NCBI RefSeq assembly: GCF_035989305.1
Contig: NZ_CP108514.1
Location: forward strand, 4,875,501 to 4,939,500
Reading direction: 5' to 3'
Source: Streptomyces sp. NBC_01233
GTDB lineage: Bacteria; Actinomycetota; Actinomycetes; Streptomycetales; Streptomycetaceae
DNA length: 64,000 nucleotides
Shown here: positions 15,801 through 22,630 of the stretch, piece after piece
Numbering within the stretch: the stretch's first letter is position 1
Layout: every line of letters begins with the position of its first letter
The notes under the pieces: generated by a model
The model's input: the letters and a program-made list of their open reading frames with translations, nothing else
Database searches by the model: none
What the model was told of the DNA's origin: nothing
Position numbers and translations under genes: made by a program

Positions 15801-17072
15801 TCAGGCGGCGGTCTCCCTGGGGTTGAGGGTGACGGTGTAGCCGAGTTGGTTGAGCTGGCCGATGGCCCGGCGGGTGGCGCGTTCGGGGTCGCGTTGGGTG
15901 AAGTAGCTGCCGCCGAGTTCTTGGTAGGCGGCGTTGTCGGTGAGCATGTGCCAGATCGCGGTGATGATCGAGTGCTCGACGGCGACCAGGGCCCTGAGCG
16001 GGCCGCGGCGGGCGGTCAGGCGTTTGTAGCGGGCGGCGAGGTAGGTGTCCTTGGTTCTGACCGCGCCGAACGCGGCGAGCCCGGGGGCGCCTTTGAGGTA
16101 GGGGTTGCCGGGCCGGACCTTGGTGTTCTTGGTGCGGCCGGCGGATTCATGGTGGCCGGGGCAGACCCCGGCCCAGGACGCGAGGTGCTTGGCGGAGGCG
16201 AACCGTGTCATGTCCCCGCCGGTCTCCGCGATGATCACCTCGGCGGTGGCCTGGTTGATCCCGGGGATGGTGTCGAGCAGGTCGAGGGCGCCACGAAAGG
16301 GCGACATCGCCTCCTCGACCCGTCCGCTGATCTGGTCGATCATCCCGGTGAGCTGGTCGTACTGGTCCAGATGCAGGCGGGTCAGGAAGGCGTGGTGTTC
16401 GCGGAAGCGTCCGGTCAGGGCCTCGGTGAGTTCGGGGATCTTGCTGCGGAGCTTGCGTTTGGCCAGGTCCGCGAGGACGTACGGGTCGGCTTCGCCGCGG
16501 ATGAGGGCTTCGAGCATGGCCCGGCCGGAGACGCCCATGATGTCGGAGGCGACCGCGGACAGCTTGATTCCGGTGTCCTCCAGGAGTTTCTCCAACCGCT
16601 GGACCACACGGCTGCGTTCGCGGGTGGCGGTGGTCCGGGCGCGGGTGAGGTCTCGTAGTTCGCGGATCGGCTGGGGTGGGACGAAGGAGGGCCTCACCAG
16701 GCCATGGGCGCCGAGCTGGGCCAGCCAGGCCGCGTCCGAGACGTCCGTCTTGCGGCCGGGCAGGTTCTTGACCTGCCGCGCGTTGACGAGGATCACGTTC
16801 AAGCCCTCGGCCAGCACGTAGTAGAACGGCTTCCAATAGTCCGAGGTCGCCTCGATCACCACCAGGGTGACCTCGGTGGCGAGCAGGTGATCCCGCAGGT
16901 CCAGGACTGCGTTCGAGGTCGATCCCCACGTCGTGGTCTCGGCCGTGAAGGACCCCCGCCGCTTCGTACTGGGGGTGCGGACGCATACCTTGGCGTCCTT
17001 CTTGCTGATGTCGAGGCCGGCGCAGCGTTCGTGCAGCACGTCCACGGTCTTGCTCCCTCCCTCGCCGGACAA
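15801..17072 (-). CDS. IS110-family transposase
   Basis: The product is 423 aa. The N-terminal DEDD (RuvC-like) domain shows GLDISKKDAKV, VIEATSDYWKP and KTDVSDAAWLAQL. The C-terminal transposase_20 domain has LLDTIPGINQATAEVIIAET and the conserved Ser region HLASWAGVCPGHHESAG. Full length for the family. IS110 enzymes recombine without terminal inverted repeats, guided by a bridge RNA made from the element's non-coding end. It is inserted within island 2, downstream of the NUDIX gene. Confidence 0.93.
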   Translation of the reverse strand: MSGEGGSKTVDVLHERCAGLDISKKDAKVCVRTPSTKRRGSFTAETTTWGSTSNAVLDLRDHLLATEVTLVVIEATSDYWKPFYYVLAEGLNVILVNARQVKNLPGRKTDVSDAAWLAQLGAHGLVRPSFVPPQPIRELRDLTRARTTATRERSRVVQRLEKLLEDTGIKLSAVASDIMGVSGRAMLEALIRGEADPYVLADLAKRKLRSKIPELTEALTGRFREHHAFLTRLHLDQYDQLTGMIDQISGRVEEAMSPFRGALDLLDTIPGINQATAEVIIAETGGDMTRFASAKHLASWAGVCPGHHESAGRTKNTKVRPGNPYLKGAPGLAAFGAVRTKDTYLAARYKRLTARRGPLRALVAVEHSIITAIWHMLTDNAAYQELGGSYFTQRDPERATRRAIGQLNQLGYTVTLNPRETAA

Positions 17073-17531
17073 CCGGGTATGCCGTTCCGGGAGGGCCAGG
17101 GTGAATCAGGAATTCTGACGCACGTGCTTCACAGCAACACTCCACGGTTCCCGTGGACGGCCCCCAGCACCACGCTGACCTGCGAGCTCACGGGCATCAC
17201 AGAGGCATCGGTTTCGGCCGGAACGAACACCCCAAGGTTCCCGAACCGGTACCAGCCCCCGGCAGGGCAGACAGAAGCACCCCCGGCGCGCACCCGGGAT
17301 TTACCACGCCCCCGGCGCGCACCGAAGGTGCGCTGGATCGCTGACCTGCTGAAACAGTCCGCTTGACGATCAAGGTTGCCTAGCGCGGTGCGTGCTCCAA
17401 TCGGGCGTACCTCACATTTCCCTAACTTTCACGGGTGAAAGTAACAGGGCTGTCCGGCTCAATCATTCTTCTGGCGTCGGAGCGTCCGCCAGCGCATGTT
17501 GGGGACGGTCAGACAGTCGCAGCCGATGGGG
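17073..17531. other. Non-coding region 5' of the IS110 transposase, possible bridge RNA source
   Basis: About 460 bases contain no recognisable gene. For IS110-group elements the long non-coding end precedes the transposase and is the template of the bridge RNA, so the first 200-300 bases (to about 17,380) are the candidate. Two copies of CCCCCGGCGCGCACC occur near 17,279 and 17,310. The distal part carries the palindrome at 17,425-17,442. RNA structure was not computed. Confidence 0.35.
17425..17442. promoter_or_regulatory. Palindrome ACTTTCACGGGTGAAAGT
   Basis: An 18-base dyad (8-bp arms, 2-base centre) downstream of the NUDIX stop. It is the second copy of the motif at 15,597. The pair flanks the IS110 insertion. 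Confidence 0.4.
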
Positions 17532-18002
17532 TCAGCCGAGGTAGGGATGCTCGCGGTGCTCCATGAAGTGGCGGATCCTGAGTCGCTGCGTGTGGTGCAT
17601 CGGAAGTTGGTCCAGCTCGTCTGGACGGACGAAACGTAGCTCCGTCGACTCGTCGGAGATCGCCAGTTCTCCGCCGACGATCCGCGCGGTGAAGCAGACG
17701 TTGAACTGTCGGCGCACCTCGCCATCCGTGTACGCGATGATGTGCCTCGGGGCGGTGTACGTGCCGACCAGTCCCGTGACCTCCACGTCCAAGCCGGTCT
17801 CTTCCTTGACCTCACGGACGGCCGTGCCGGGGAGCGAGTCGGTGAGGTCCATGCCCCCGCCGGGGAGCGCCCACAGATCGTTGTCACGTCGACGCTGGAG
17901 CAGGATGCGCCCCTGCTCGTCGGTGACGACGGCTGAAGCTGCGACAACCATGCTGTTCGGCTTGGGCGCGTTCGCGTCGTCGTAGTACTCGGTCCGTGCC
18001 AT
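17532..18002 (-). CDS. NUDIX hydrolase
   Basis: The product is 156 aa from ATG at 18002; the SD AGAGGTGA lies in the end of the upstream regulator gene. NUDIX enzymes hydrolyse nucleoside diphosphates linked to another group. The box is readable as GGGMDLTDSLPGTAV followed by REVKEETGLD, with Asp at the first Glu position. Preceding strands (AVVTDEQGRILLQRRRDNDL) fit the fold. It is separated by two bases from the HTH gene, so the two form one operon, divergent from the small-gene/radical SAM operon. Confidence 0.85.
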   Translation of the reverse strand: MARTEYYDDANAPKPNSMVVAASAVVTDEQGRILLQRRRDNDLWALPGGGMDLTDSLPGTAVREVKEETGLDVEVTGLVGTYTAPRHIIAYTDGEVRRQFNVCFTARIVGGELAISDESTELRFVRPDELDQLPMHHTQRLRIRHFMEHREHPYLG

Positions 18003-18004
18003 GG

Positions 18005-18751
18005 TCACCTCTCGTGCCGTACGGGCGTCGCCGTGGACCACACCGCGTTGAAGCTCTCGGCGTAGGTGTCGAACATCCCGCCTTCGCCGCTTCGCCGAAG
18101 ATGCCACACCGGGGCCCCGTACGCGTTGACGCCCCAGACATGGGCATTGACCAGCAACTGATCATCGGCGCGGTAGAGCGAGTTGTAGAGCGTCGTGCCG
18201 TGGGTCCGGATGTCGATGCCGGGCACGCCGATCAGGGGGCGGTAATGCATGAGCGCCAGTTGGCAACGGGACTCGATGCCGTGGCCGAACTTCTCCTCCT
18301 GGCCGCGCGCCCGAACGTTCTCGCTCTCGGCGTCGCCCACCGCGATCCGGATCGCGCAGCCGTCTGCGGCTCGCTCCCGCAAGAGCTCGTTGAGGCGGGG
18401 ATAGGCCTCATGCAAGAAGACGGCGGCGTACACCAACACGTCGATGTGCTCACGGGCCTGCGTCAGCATGTCCACGAAGGCGGATACGGGGATCTCCGCC
18501 CGCTGGTCGTAGAGCGCCACGAGCTCCGGGCTGATCGCTCGCGCTGCGCGCGCCTGCCGGAGGGCCGGCCAGAGTGCGTGCACGTCTTCTCCTAGGGTCT
18601 CTGCCGCCCGCATGGCTGTGACACGGCGTGGAGTACGGCCGAGATTGACCCACCGCTCAACGGATTTGGGGTCTACGTCGACTTTTTCCGCGAGGGTGGC
18701 GTACGTCCAGCCTCCGTCCGCCATGACGGCACGAAGCCTCTCGTTCGGCAT
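18005..18751 (-). CDS. HTH regulator with DUF5919 (PLD-like) effector domain
   Basis: The product is 248 aa. The N-terminal HTH (GGWTYATLAEKVDVDPKSVE, RWVNLGRTPRR) is followed by a C-terminal domain with strands such as IDVLVYAAVFLHEAYPRLNE and CAIRIAVGDAESENV, the DUF5919 pattern of actinobacterial XRE proteins. Its start faces the 18,845 gene across about 90 bases, making it the likely regulator of the divergent operon. Confidence 0.8.
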   Translation of the reverse strand: MPNERLRAVMADGGWTYATLAEKVDVDPKSVERWVNLGRTPRRVTAMRAAETLGEDVHALWPALRQARAARAISPELVALYDQRAEIPVSAFVDMLTQAREHIDVLVYAAVFLHEAYPRLNELLRERAADGCAIRIAVGDAESENVRARGQEEKFGHGIESRCQLALMHYRPLIGVPGIDIRTHGTTLYNSLYRADDQLLVNAHVWGVNAYGAPVWHLRRSGEGGMFDTYAESFNAVWSTATPVRHER

Positions 18752-18844
18752 GAGTCTCCCCCTGATCCTTGGGACGGCACTAGGGACGTTCTACCGGACG
18801 CGGGACGTCCCGAAGTGGGGTTTGGTGGAGGTTCCGACGTCCTT

Positions 18845-19099
18845 ATGAACGGCAGCATGCTCGTGCCCATGGCGAGCAACCAGCAGGCCAGCCCCGGAAT
18901 CGGTGAACTGGCCAAGGACCAGAAGACCGGACGCATCGGCATCGTCATGGGCGAGATCGGTGGCCGCGTGCAGATGCGCCCGGTCGGCGGTGGCATCGAG
19001 TGGGATGCCATGCCCGGCGACGTGGTCGCCCCCAAGGCGCGGGAGGAACTGAGCGCGCGCCTGGCCGTGAAGAACAACAACAGCCGGGTCGGCCTGTGA
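18845..19099 (+). CDS. Small protein of unknown function, first gene of the radical SAM operon
   Basis: The product is 84 aa from ATG at 18845 (GGAGG upstream at 18,825); ATGs at 18,857 and 18,869 are alternatives. The core GIGELAKDQKTGRIGIVMGE and VQMRPVGGGIEWDAMP looks like a small SH3-like beta barrel. The frame ends TGATG into the next gene. It recurs as a conserved-looking island protein, but I cannot name the family. Confidence 0.6.
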   Translation: MNGSMLVPMASNQQASPGIGELAKDQKTGRIGIVMGEIGGRVQMRPVGGGIEWDAMPGDVVAPKAREELSARLAVKNNNSRVGL

Positions 19100-19326
19100 T
19101 GCGGGTCATCGGCCGGTACGCCGGCGTCCCCCTCATCGTCTGCATCAGCGCTTCGTACGGATTCGTGATCGGGGCCGCCCTCGGTACTGGCACTAGACCG
19201 GTCCGCCCTGGACGGCTGCCGAATCCGCGGCTTCCCGTCCGTGAAATGTCGCGGCAGGAGGCCGAGACGTACGCCTGGAGGCGCTATGAACGGTTCGACG
19301 AGTCAGATCCTCACGACGGTTGGTGA
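19099..19326 (+). CDS. Small membrane protein, 75 aa
   Basis: ATG at 19099 overlaps the previous stop by one base. One hydrophobic helix (VPLIVCISASYGFVIGAAL) is followed by a charged tail with AETYAWRRYERFDESDP. Function unknown. The overlap on both sides places it firmly in the operon. Confidence 0.55.
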   Translation: MRVIGRYAGVPLIVCISASYGFVIGAALGTGTRPVRPGRLPNPRLPVREMSRQEAETYAWRRYERFDESDPHDGW

Positions 19327-19543
19327 CGGCGTCCGCCTCGGAGACGTGATCACGATCGGCGGCAACCCGCACACCGTGACGAACGTGCGGCGGGTCGCGG
19401 GCGGGCGAAAAGTCCTGGAGTTCGCCGACGGCAACGTCTACGTGCTGGGCCCCTCGCTTCTCATCCAGGTCATGCGGACGTCGCGGACGCGAGTGCGCCT
19501 CGTGGCTGGACGAGACGGGCTTGCCCGCGTGGCCCTGTCCTGA
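19286..19543 (+). CDS. Small beta-rich protein, 85 aa
   Basis: ATG at 19286 has GGAGGCG upstream and overlaps the preceding gene by 41 bases. The sequence VRLGDVITIGGNPHTVTNVR and RKVLEFADGNVYVLGP suggests a compact beta barrel (SH3-like), similar in style to the 18,845 product. Function unknown. Confidence 0.55.
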   Translation: MNGSTSQILTTVGDGVRLGDVITIGGNPHTVTNVRRVAGGRKVLEFADGNVYVLGPSLLIQVMRTSRTRVRLVAGRDGLARVALS

Positions 19544-19591
19544 CCCCTTCTTCTGCACGGAGGTTCCCGCGTGGCACCTGCATAATCCACC

Positions 19592-19774
19592 CTGACCCGG
19601 CGCCCTCGCCCCCCTCGCAACGAGAGCTGCGGGGACTGCGGCGGCAGCGGCGCCGACTCGTCCGGCAAGAGCTGCGGAGCCTGCAACGGCCTCGGCGAGA
19701 TCTACTGCTGCAACTCCGACCGCCAGGGCGCACGCGTGATGTCGCGCTACTCGATCCGGAAGGAGTACCACTGA
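19592..19774 (+). CDS. DnaJ-type zinc-finger mini-protein without a standard start codon
   Basis: About 60 aa with two CxxCxGxG-like motifs (CGDCGGSG and CGACNGLG) and a CC pair, ending RKEYH. The frame is closed upstream by TAA, and the only start-like codon is CTG at 19592. A well-placed GTG at 19571 behind GGAGG runs into that TAA after four codons (MAPA). So either CTG is used or a small indel has separated the original start. The stop overlaps the radical SAM start (TGATG). It may bind zinc or chaperone the peptide; this is inference. Confidence 0.5.
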   Translation: MTRRPRPPRNESCGDCGGSGADSSGKSCGACNGLGEIYCCNSDRQGARVMSRYSIRKEYH

Positions 19775-20916
19775 TGGCCCAGGCTCTGATCGCCTCCCCG
19801 TTCCTTGACGGGCACCTCCTCCTCAAGCCCGGCGCCAGGGCTGGGGCTCGCATCCCCGCCGACCACTACGAGGCCCTGCGGCAGGCTGCTGCCAATGGTG
19901 AGGCTTTGCCCGCCTGGGCGGTGCGGACCGCGTCCGATGTGTGGGGAATCGACCTGGACGGCCGGCCCGCACAGGGCACGGTGCTGGTGCACGAGCCGTC
20001 CCCGTACGGCTACTGCCGGGCCTCCTGGGAGATCAACCTCGGCTGCAACTTCGGCTGCAAGCACTGCTACCTCGGCGAGCGGCCCTTCTTCGGGCTCGCC
20101 TGGGAGGACAAGGTGCGGCTGCTGGACATCATGCGCGAGGCTGGTGTCCTCTGGCTCCAGATCACCGGCGGCGAGCCCACCATGGACCCGGACTTCCAGG
20201 GCGCCTACCGGTACGCCTGGCAGGCCGGGATGATGCTCACCATCTCCACCAACGGCTCGCTGCTCTGGCGGCCGGACCTCCTGAAGCTCTTCCGGGACTC
20301 TCCGCCGTATCGCCTGGTGGTCAGCATGTACGGGGCGAGTGAGGAGTCCTTCGACACGCTCACCCAGCGCCGCGGGGCCTGGAAGGCGTTCCGGCGCGGC
20401 ATGGACGCCGCACGTGAGGCGGGCCTGCCACTGCGTATCAACGTCGTGGTGACCGAGGACAACGCCTCCGAGGCCGACGAGATGGCCGCCCTCGCCGACG
20501 AGTGGAACGTCGAGAACCACGCGTACACGAATATGACGCCCACGATCTACGGCGGCGGAGAGCCGCTGCTTGCCCAGTCCGCCGCCCACCTGCGGCAGCG
20601 CAAGCCGTTCGCCGGCTGCAACGCGGGACACACCTTCTTCCACGCCGACCCGCACGCCAAGGTCTCGATCTGCAAGGTCGGCCGCGACGACCAGATCGAC
20701 CTGATGGCCGAAGGCATTGACGGCCTCACCCGGCTCGGCGCCATCGCCGACCACCTCATGCTTCGCACCGGAGGGTGCGAGGGCTGCGCCCTGTCCGGCA
20801 CCTGTCGGGTCTGCCGCCCCCTGGCCAAGCACTACCAGGAGGCGAAGGCGCCGCTGCACAGCTACTGCCAACACGGAGACAAGGAGAACGGATCACGACC
20901 CCGCCCGTACTGGTGA
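19774..20916 (+). CDS. Radical SAM enzyme with C-terminal auxiliary-cluster (SPASM/twitch-like) region
   Basis: The product is 380 aa. It holds the CxxxCxxC motif CNFGCKHCYL (Cys91, 95, 98), the GGE motif ITGGEPT (132-134) and later radical SAM strands (LVVSMYGASEES, RINVVVTEDNAS). The last third has Cys-rich segments (FAGCNAGH, SICKVGR, GGCEGCALSGTCRVC, YCQHG) expected to hold an auxiliary Fe-S cluster, as in RiPP-modifying radical SAM enzymes. ATG at 19774 has GGAAGGAG upstream. The stop overlaps the GTG of a 48-codon Cys-containing peptide gene, the best candidate substrate. Confidence 0.88.
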   Translation: MAQALIASPFLDGHLLLKPGARAGARIPADHYEALRQAAANGEALPAWAVRTASDVWGIDLDGRPAQGTVLVHEPSPYGYCRASWEINLGCNFGCKHCYLGERPFFGLAWEDKVRLLDIMREAGVLWLQITGGEPTMDPDFQGAYRYAWQAGMMLTISTNGSLLWRPDLLKLFRDSPPYRLVVSMYGASEESFDTLTQRRGAWKAFRRGMDAAREAGLPLRINVVVTEDNASEADEMAALADEWNVENHAYTNMTPTIYGGGEPLLAQSAAHLRQRKPFAGCNAGHTFFHADPHAKVSICKVGRDDQIDLMAEGIDGLTRLGAIADHLMLRTGGCEGCALSGTCRVCRPLAKHYQEAKAPLHSYCQHGDKENGSRPRPYW

Positions 20917-21059
20917 ACCTCCTGCCCGGCCCGCCGGCCTCGGCGCGCCGCGCGTCGCCGCCCGTTGCCGCTTCGGCGGTCACCGCCGTCCTGGACCTGG
21001 ACATGGTCGTGGAGAGCGCGGAGTGCTCCTGCGACGCCGGTGACGACAACCCCCACTAA
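20913..21059 (+). CDS. Candidate RiPP precursor peptide
   Basis: The product is 48 aa from a GTG overlapping the radical SAM stop. The N-terminal part is Pro/Ala-rich. A motif AVLDLDMVVESA, similar to the FxLD leader motif of actinobacterial lanthipeptide precursors, precedes a short core ECSCDAGDDNPH with two Cys. An excellent SD (AAGGAG at 20,881) sits five bases before an in-frame ATC at 20892, which would give a 55-aa product beginning with TTPPVLVN. The true start may be that codon, or an ATG lost by mutation. Size, Cys content, leader-like motif and coupling to the enzyme support the call. Confidence 0.65.
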   Translation: MNLLPGPPASARRASPPVAASAVTAVLDLDMVVESAECSCDAGDDNPH

Positions 21060-21115
21060 CCGACAGAATCCGGTCGGTTCCGTTCAGGCCCTGGCGTCTT
21101 CGCGTCGGGGCCTGA
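21058..21115. terminator. Two consecutive hairpins after the precursor gene
   Basis: AACCGACAGAATCCGGTCGGTT and then a longer CAGGCCC...GGGCCTG stem lie between the peptide gene and the acetyltransferase. They could reduce read-through so that the peptide is expressed more than the acetyltransferase. Confidence 0.5.
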
Positions 21116-21147
21116 GCCCTGGCCGGCCGACCGTTAAGGTGCCGCTC

Positions 21148-22017
21148 ATGTTGTTCCGCTGGGACTGGCTCCGGCCCGTATTGACCGCGCCGATCGTGCC
21201 GACTCTCGGCCCCGTCCACCCCCACGTCCTCACCGTGGATCTCTTCGAGGACACGCTGCGAGCAGCCGTCGCTGACCGTTCCTTCCTGCACTACGACAAG
21301 GACCGGCGTTGGAGCAGCGAGAAGGACGAGACGGTCCTTCGTGGCGACGTGGTCCATCAATCCGATCACACCCTCGTCCCCACCCTGACCCGGCGTGGAC
21401 GCGGCACCGTCAAGGTCTTCGCCTACGGGCACCGTGACAGCGTCGTGGACGAAGCGGCCGAACTGTCCGCGAAGCTCGCCGTCGTGCATGACGTAGTCAA
21501 CGCGAGGGTCGTGCGCCCGCTCGGCCCCGAGACCGGCTCCCCACGCGGCACCCGCATCCAGCTCCAGGACTTCACTGCCAGACCCTGCCCCGACTCCGGC
21601 GGCCCGGTCCGCCCCGTCACTGACTGGCCGGCTGCTGTGCAGGAGACCTTCGCCCCGTTCGCCACGGCGATGGCCGCCGATGGCCTGGCCTTCCTTCACG
21701 GGCAGATGCAGGCTGGCCGGTGTGGCCCGGTTCTCGCAGCCGTCGTGGATGGTCGCATCGTGGGGGCGATCGGCCCGATGGAAGTACGCCCCGACGCGAT
21801 CGGGTGCCCCCAGCTCATGCCCCAGTACTTCGCCGTCTTGCCCGAGGCCCGAGGGCGGGGGCTTGGGCGTGTCCTGTGGCGGGCCGCGATGCACTGGGGT
21901 CAGTCCCATGGCGCCGCTTACCAGCTCCTACAGACCGAGGTTGGTGGCTCCTCCGACAGGCTCTGTCAGTCCGAAGGACTGACCTCCCTCGGCTTCAGCC
22001 ACACCACACGGGTGTAG
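21148..22017 (+). CDS. GNAT-family acetyltransferase
   Basis: The product is 289 aa from ATG at 21148. The C-terminal third holds the GNAT acetyl-CoA site: YFAVLPEARGRGLGRVLWRA followed by AMHWGQSHGAAYQLLQTEVG. The first 150 residues are a separate N-terminal domain (DLFEDTLRAAVADRSFLHYD, FAYGHRDSVVDEAAELSAKL) that I do not recognise. It follows the peptide gene on the same strand, so it may acylate the matured product, protect the host, or act independently. Confidence 0.75.
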   Translation: MLFRWDWLRPVLTAPIVPTLGPVHPHVLTVDLFEDTLRAAVADRSFLHYDKDRRWSSEKDETVLRGDVVHQSDHTLVPTLTRRGRGTVKVFAYGHRDSVVDEAAELSAKLAVVHDVVNARVVRPLGPETGSPRGTRIQLQDFTARPCPDSGGPVRPVTDWPAAVQETFAPFATAMAADGLAFLHGQMQAGRCGPVLAAVVDGRIVGAIGPMEVRPDAIGCPQLMPQYFAVLPEARGRGLGRVLWRAAMHWGQSHGAAYQLLQTEVGGSSDRLCQSEGLTSLGFSHTTRV

Positions 22018-22112
22018 CGGGATCGCGGCCTGACCTACCACAACGAAAGACCGAACCACCCCTTGGCCTGGACAGCATCCGGGGTGGTCCGGTCGCGGAA
22101 TCCCCAATCAGG

Positions 22113-22137
22113 ACCCCGGTGCCGATGGTACCGGGGT
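22113..22137. terminator. Hairpin after the acetyltransferase
   Basis: ACCCCGGT pairs with ACCGGGGT across a nine-base loop. A second inverted repeat (ACCACCCC / GGGGTGGT) lies just upstream at about 22,055-22,089. Confidence 0.6.
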
Positions 22138-22197
22138 GGTCGTCGTGCCCAGGGACGGGCTGATCCCAACCCCGCTTTTGACTTGTTGAGTTGGAGA

Positions 22198-22317
22198 ATG
22201 GCTAGCGACGACGAAGTAGGGCGAGAGGCCGTGTGGCTGAAGAGACACCTGGCCCGTGCCCCCGAACGTGACGAGGAGTGGATCCGCCGCGCACTGCTGC
22301 TTCAGGGAAAGCAGTGA
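22198..22317 (+). CDS. Small charged helical peptide, 39 aa
   Basis: ATG at 22198 has TTGGAG seven bases upstream. The sequence is a charged amphipathic helix with EAVWLKRHLARAPERDEEWI and ends LLLQGKQ. Small enough to be a regulator, antitoxin-like or recombination directionality peptide; there is no direct evidence. Confidence 0.35.
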   Translation: MASDDEVGREAVWLKRHLARAPERDEEWIRRALLLQGKQ

Positions 22318-22630
22318 CTAACGCCCCTTCTGGGCCCCCAAGGACTGTCCCGTAACTGCCGGAGGCGACCGGCCGTCCCCATGAACGACATCGCGCGGCG
22401 CTTCGTAGACGAGTATGACCGACTCACATTGTGACCTCAGGGGATGTAACGAACACCCTGCCCCTGAGCAACGGCGGATCACCTGCCACGAGCACCGCGG
22501 CCCCCCGCGCCTCGTCCTGTTGGAGTCTGCCGATCCGGGGTTGGAAGCCCGGAGGCGCGGCATAGGATCCGGGAGGCGGGACAATGCTGTGGGAGCTGAC
22601 AGCTCACTCTCCCGCGACGAGGGAGAAGCC
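22318..22630. other. Intergenic region upstream of the ATPase gene
   Basis: About 310 bases with no gene of recognisable type. The ATPase frame is open here, but its upstream part is not protein-like. It probably holds the promoter of the ATPase/HNH pair. Confidence 0.45.
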
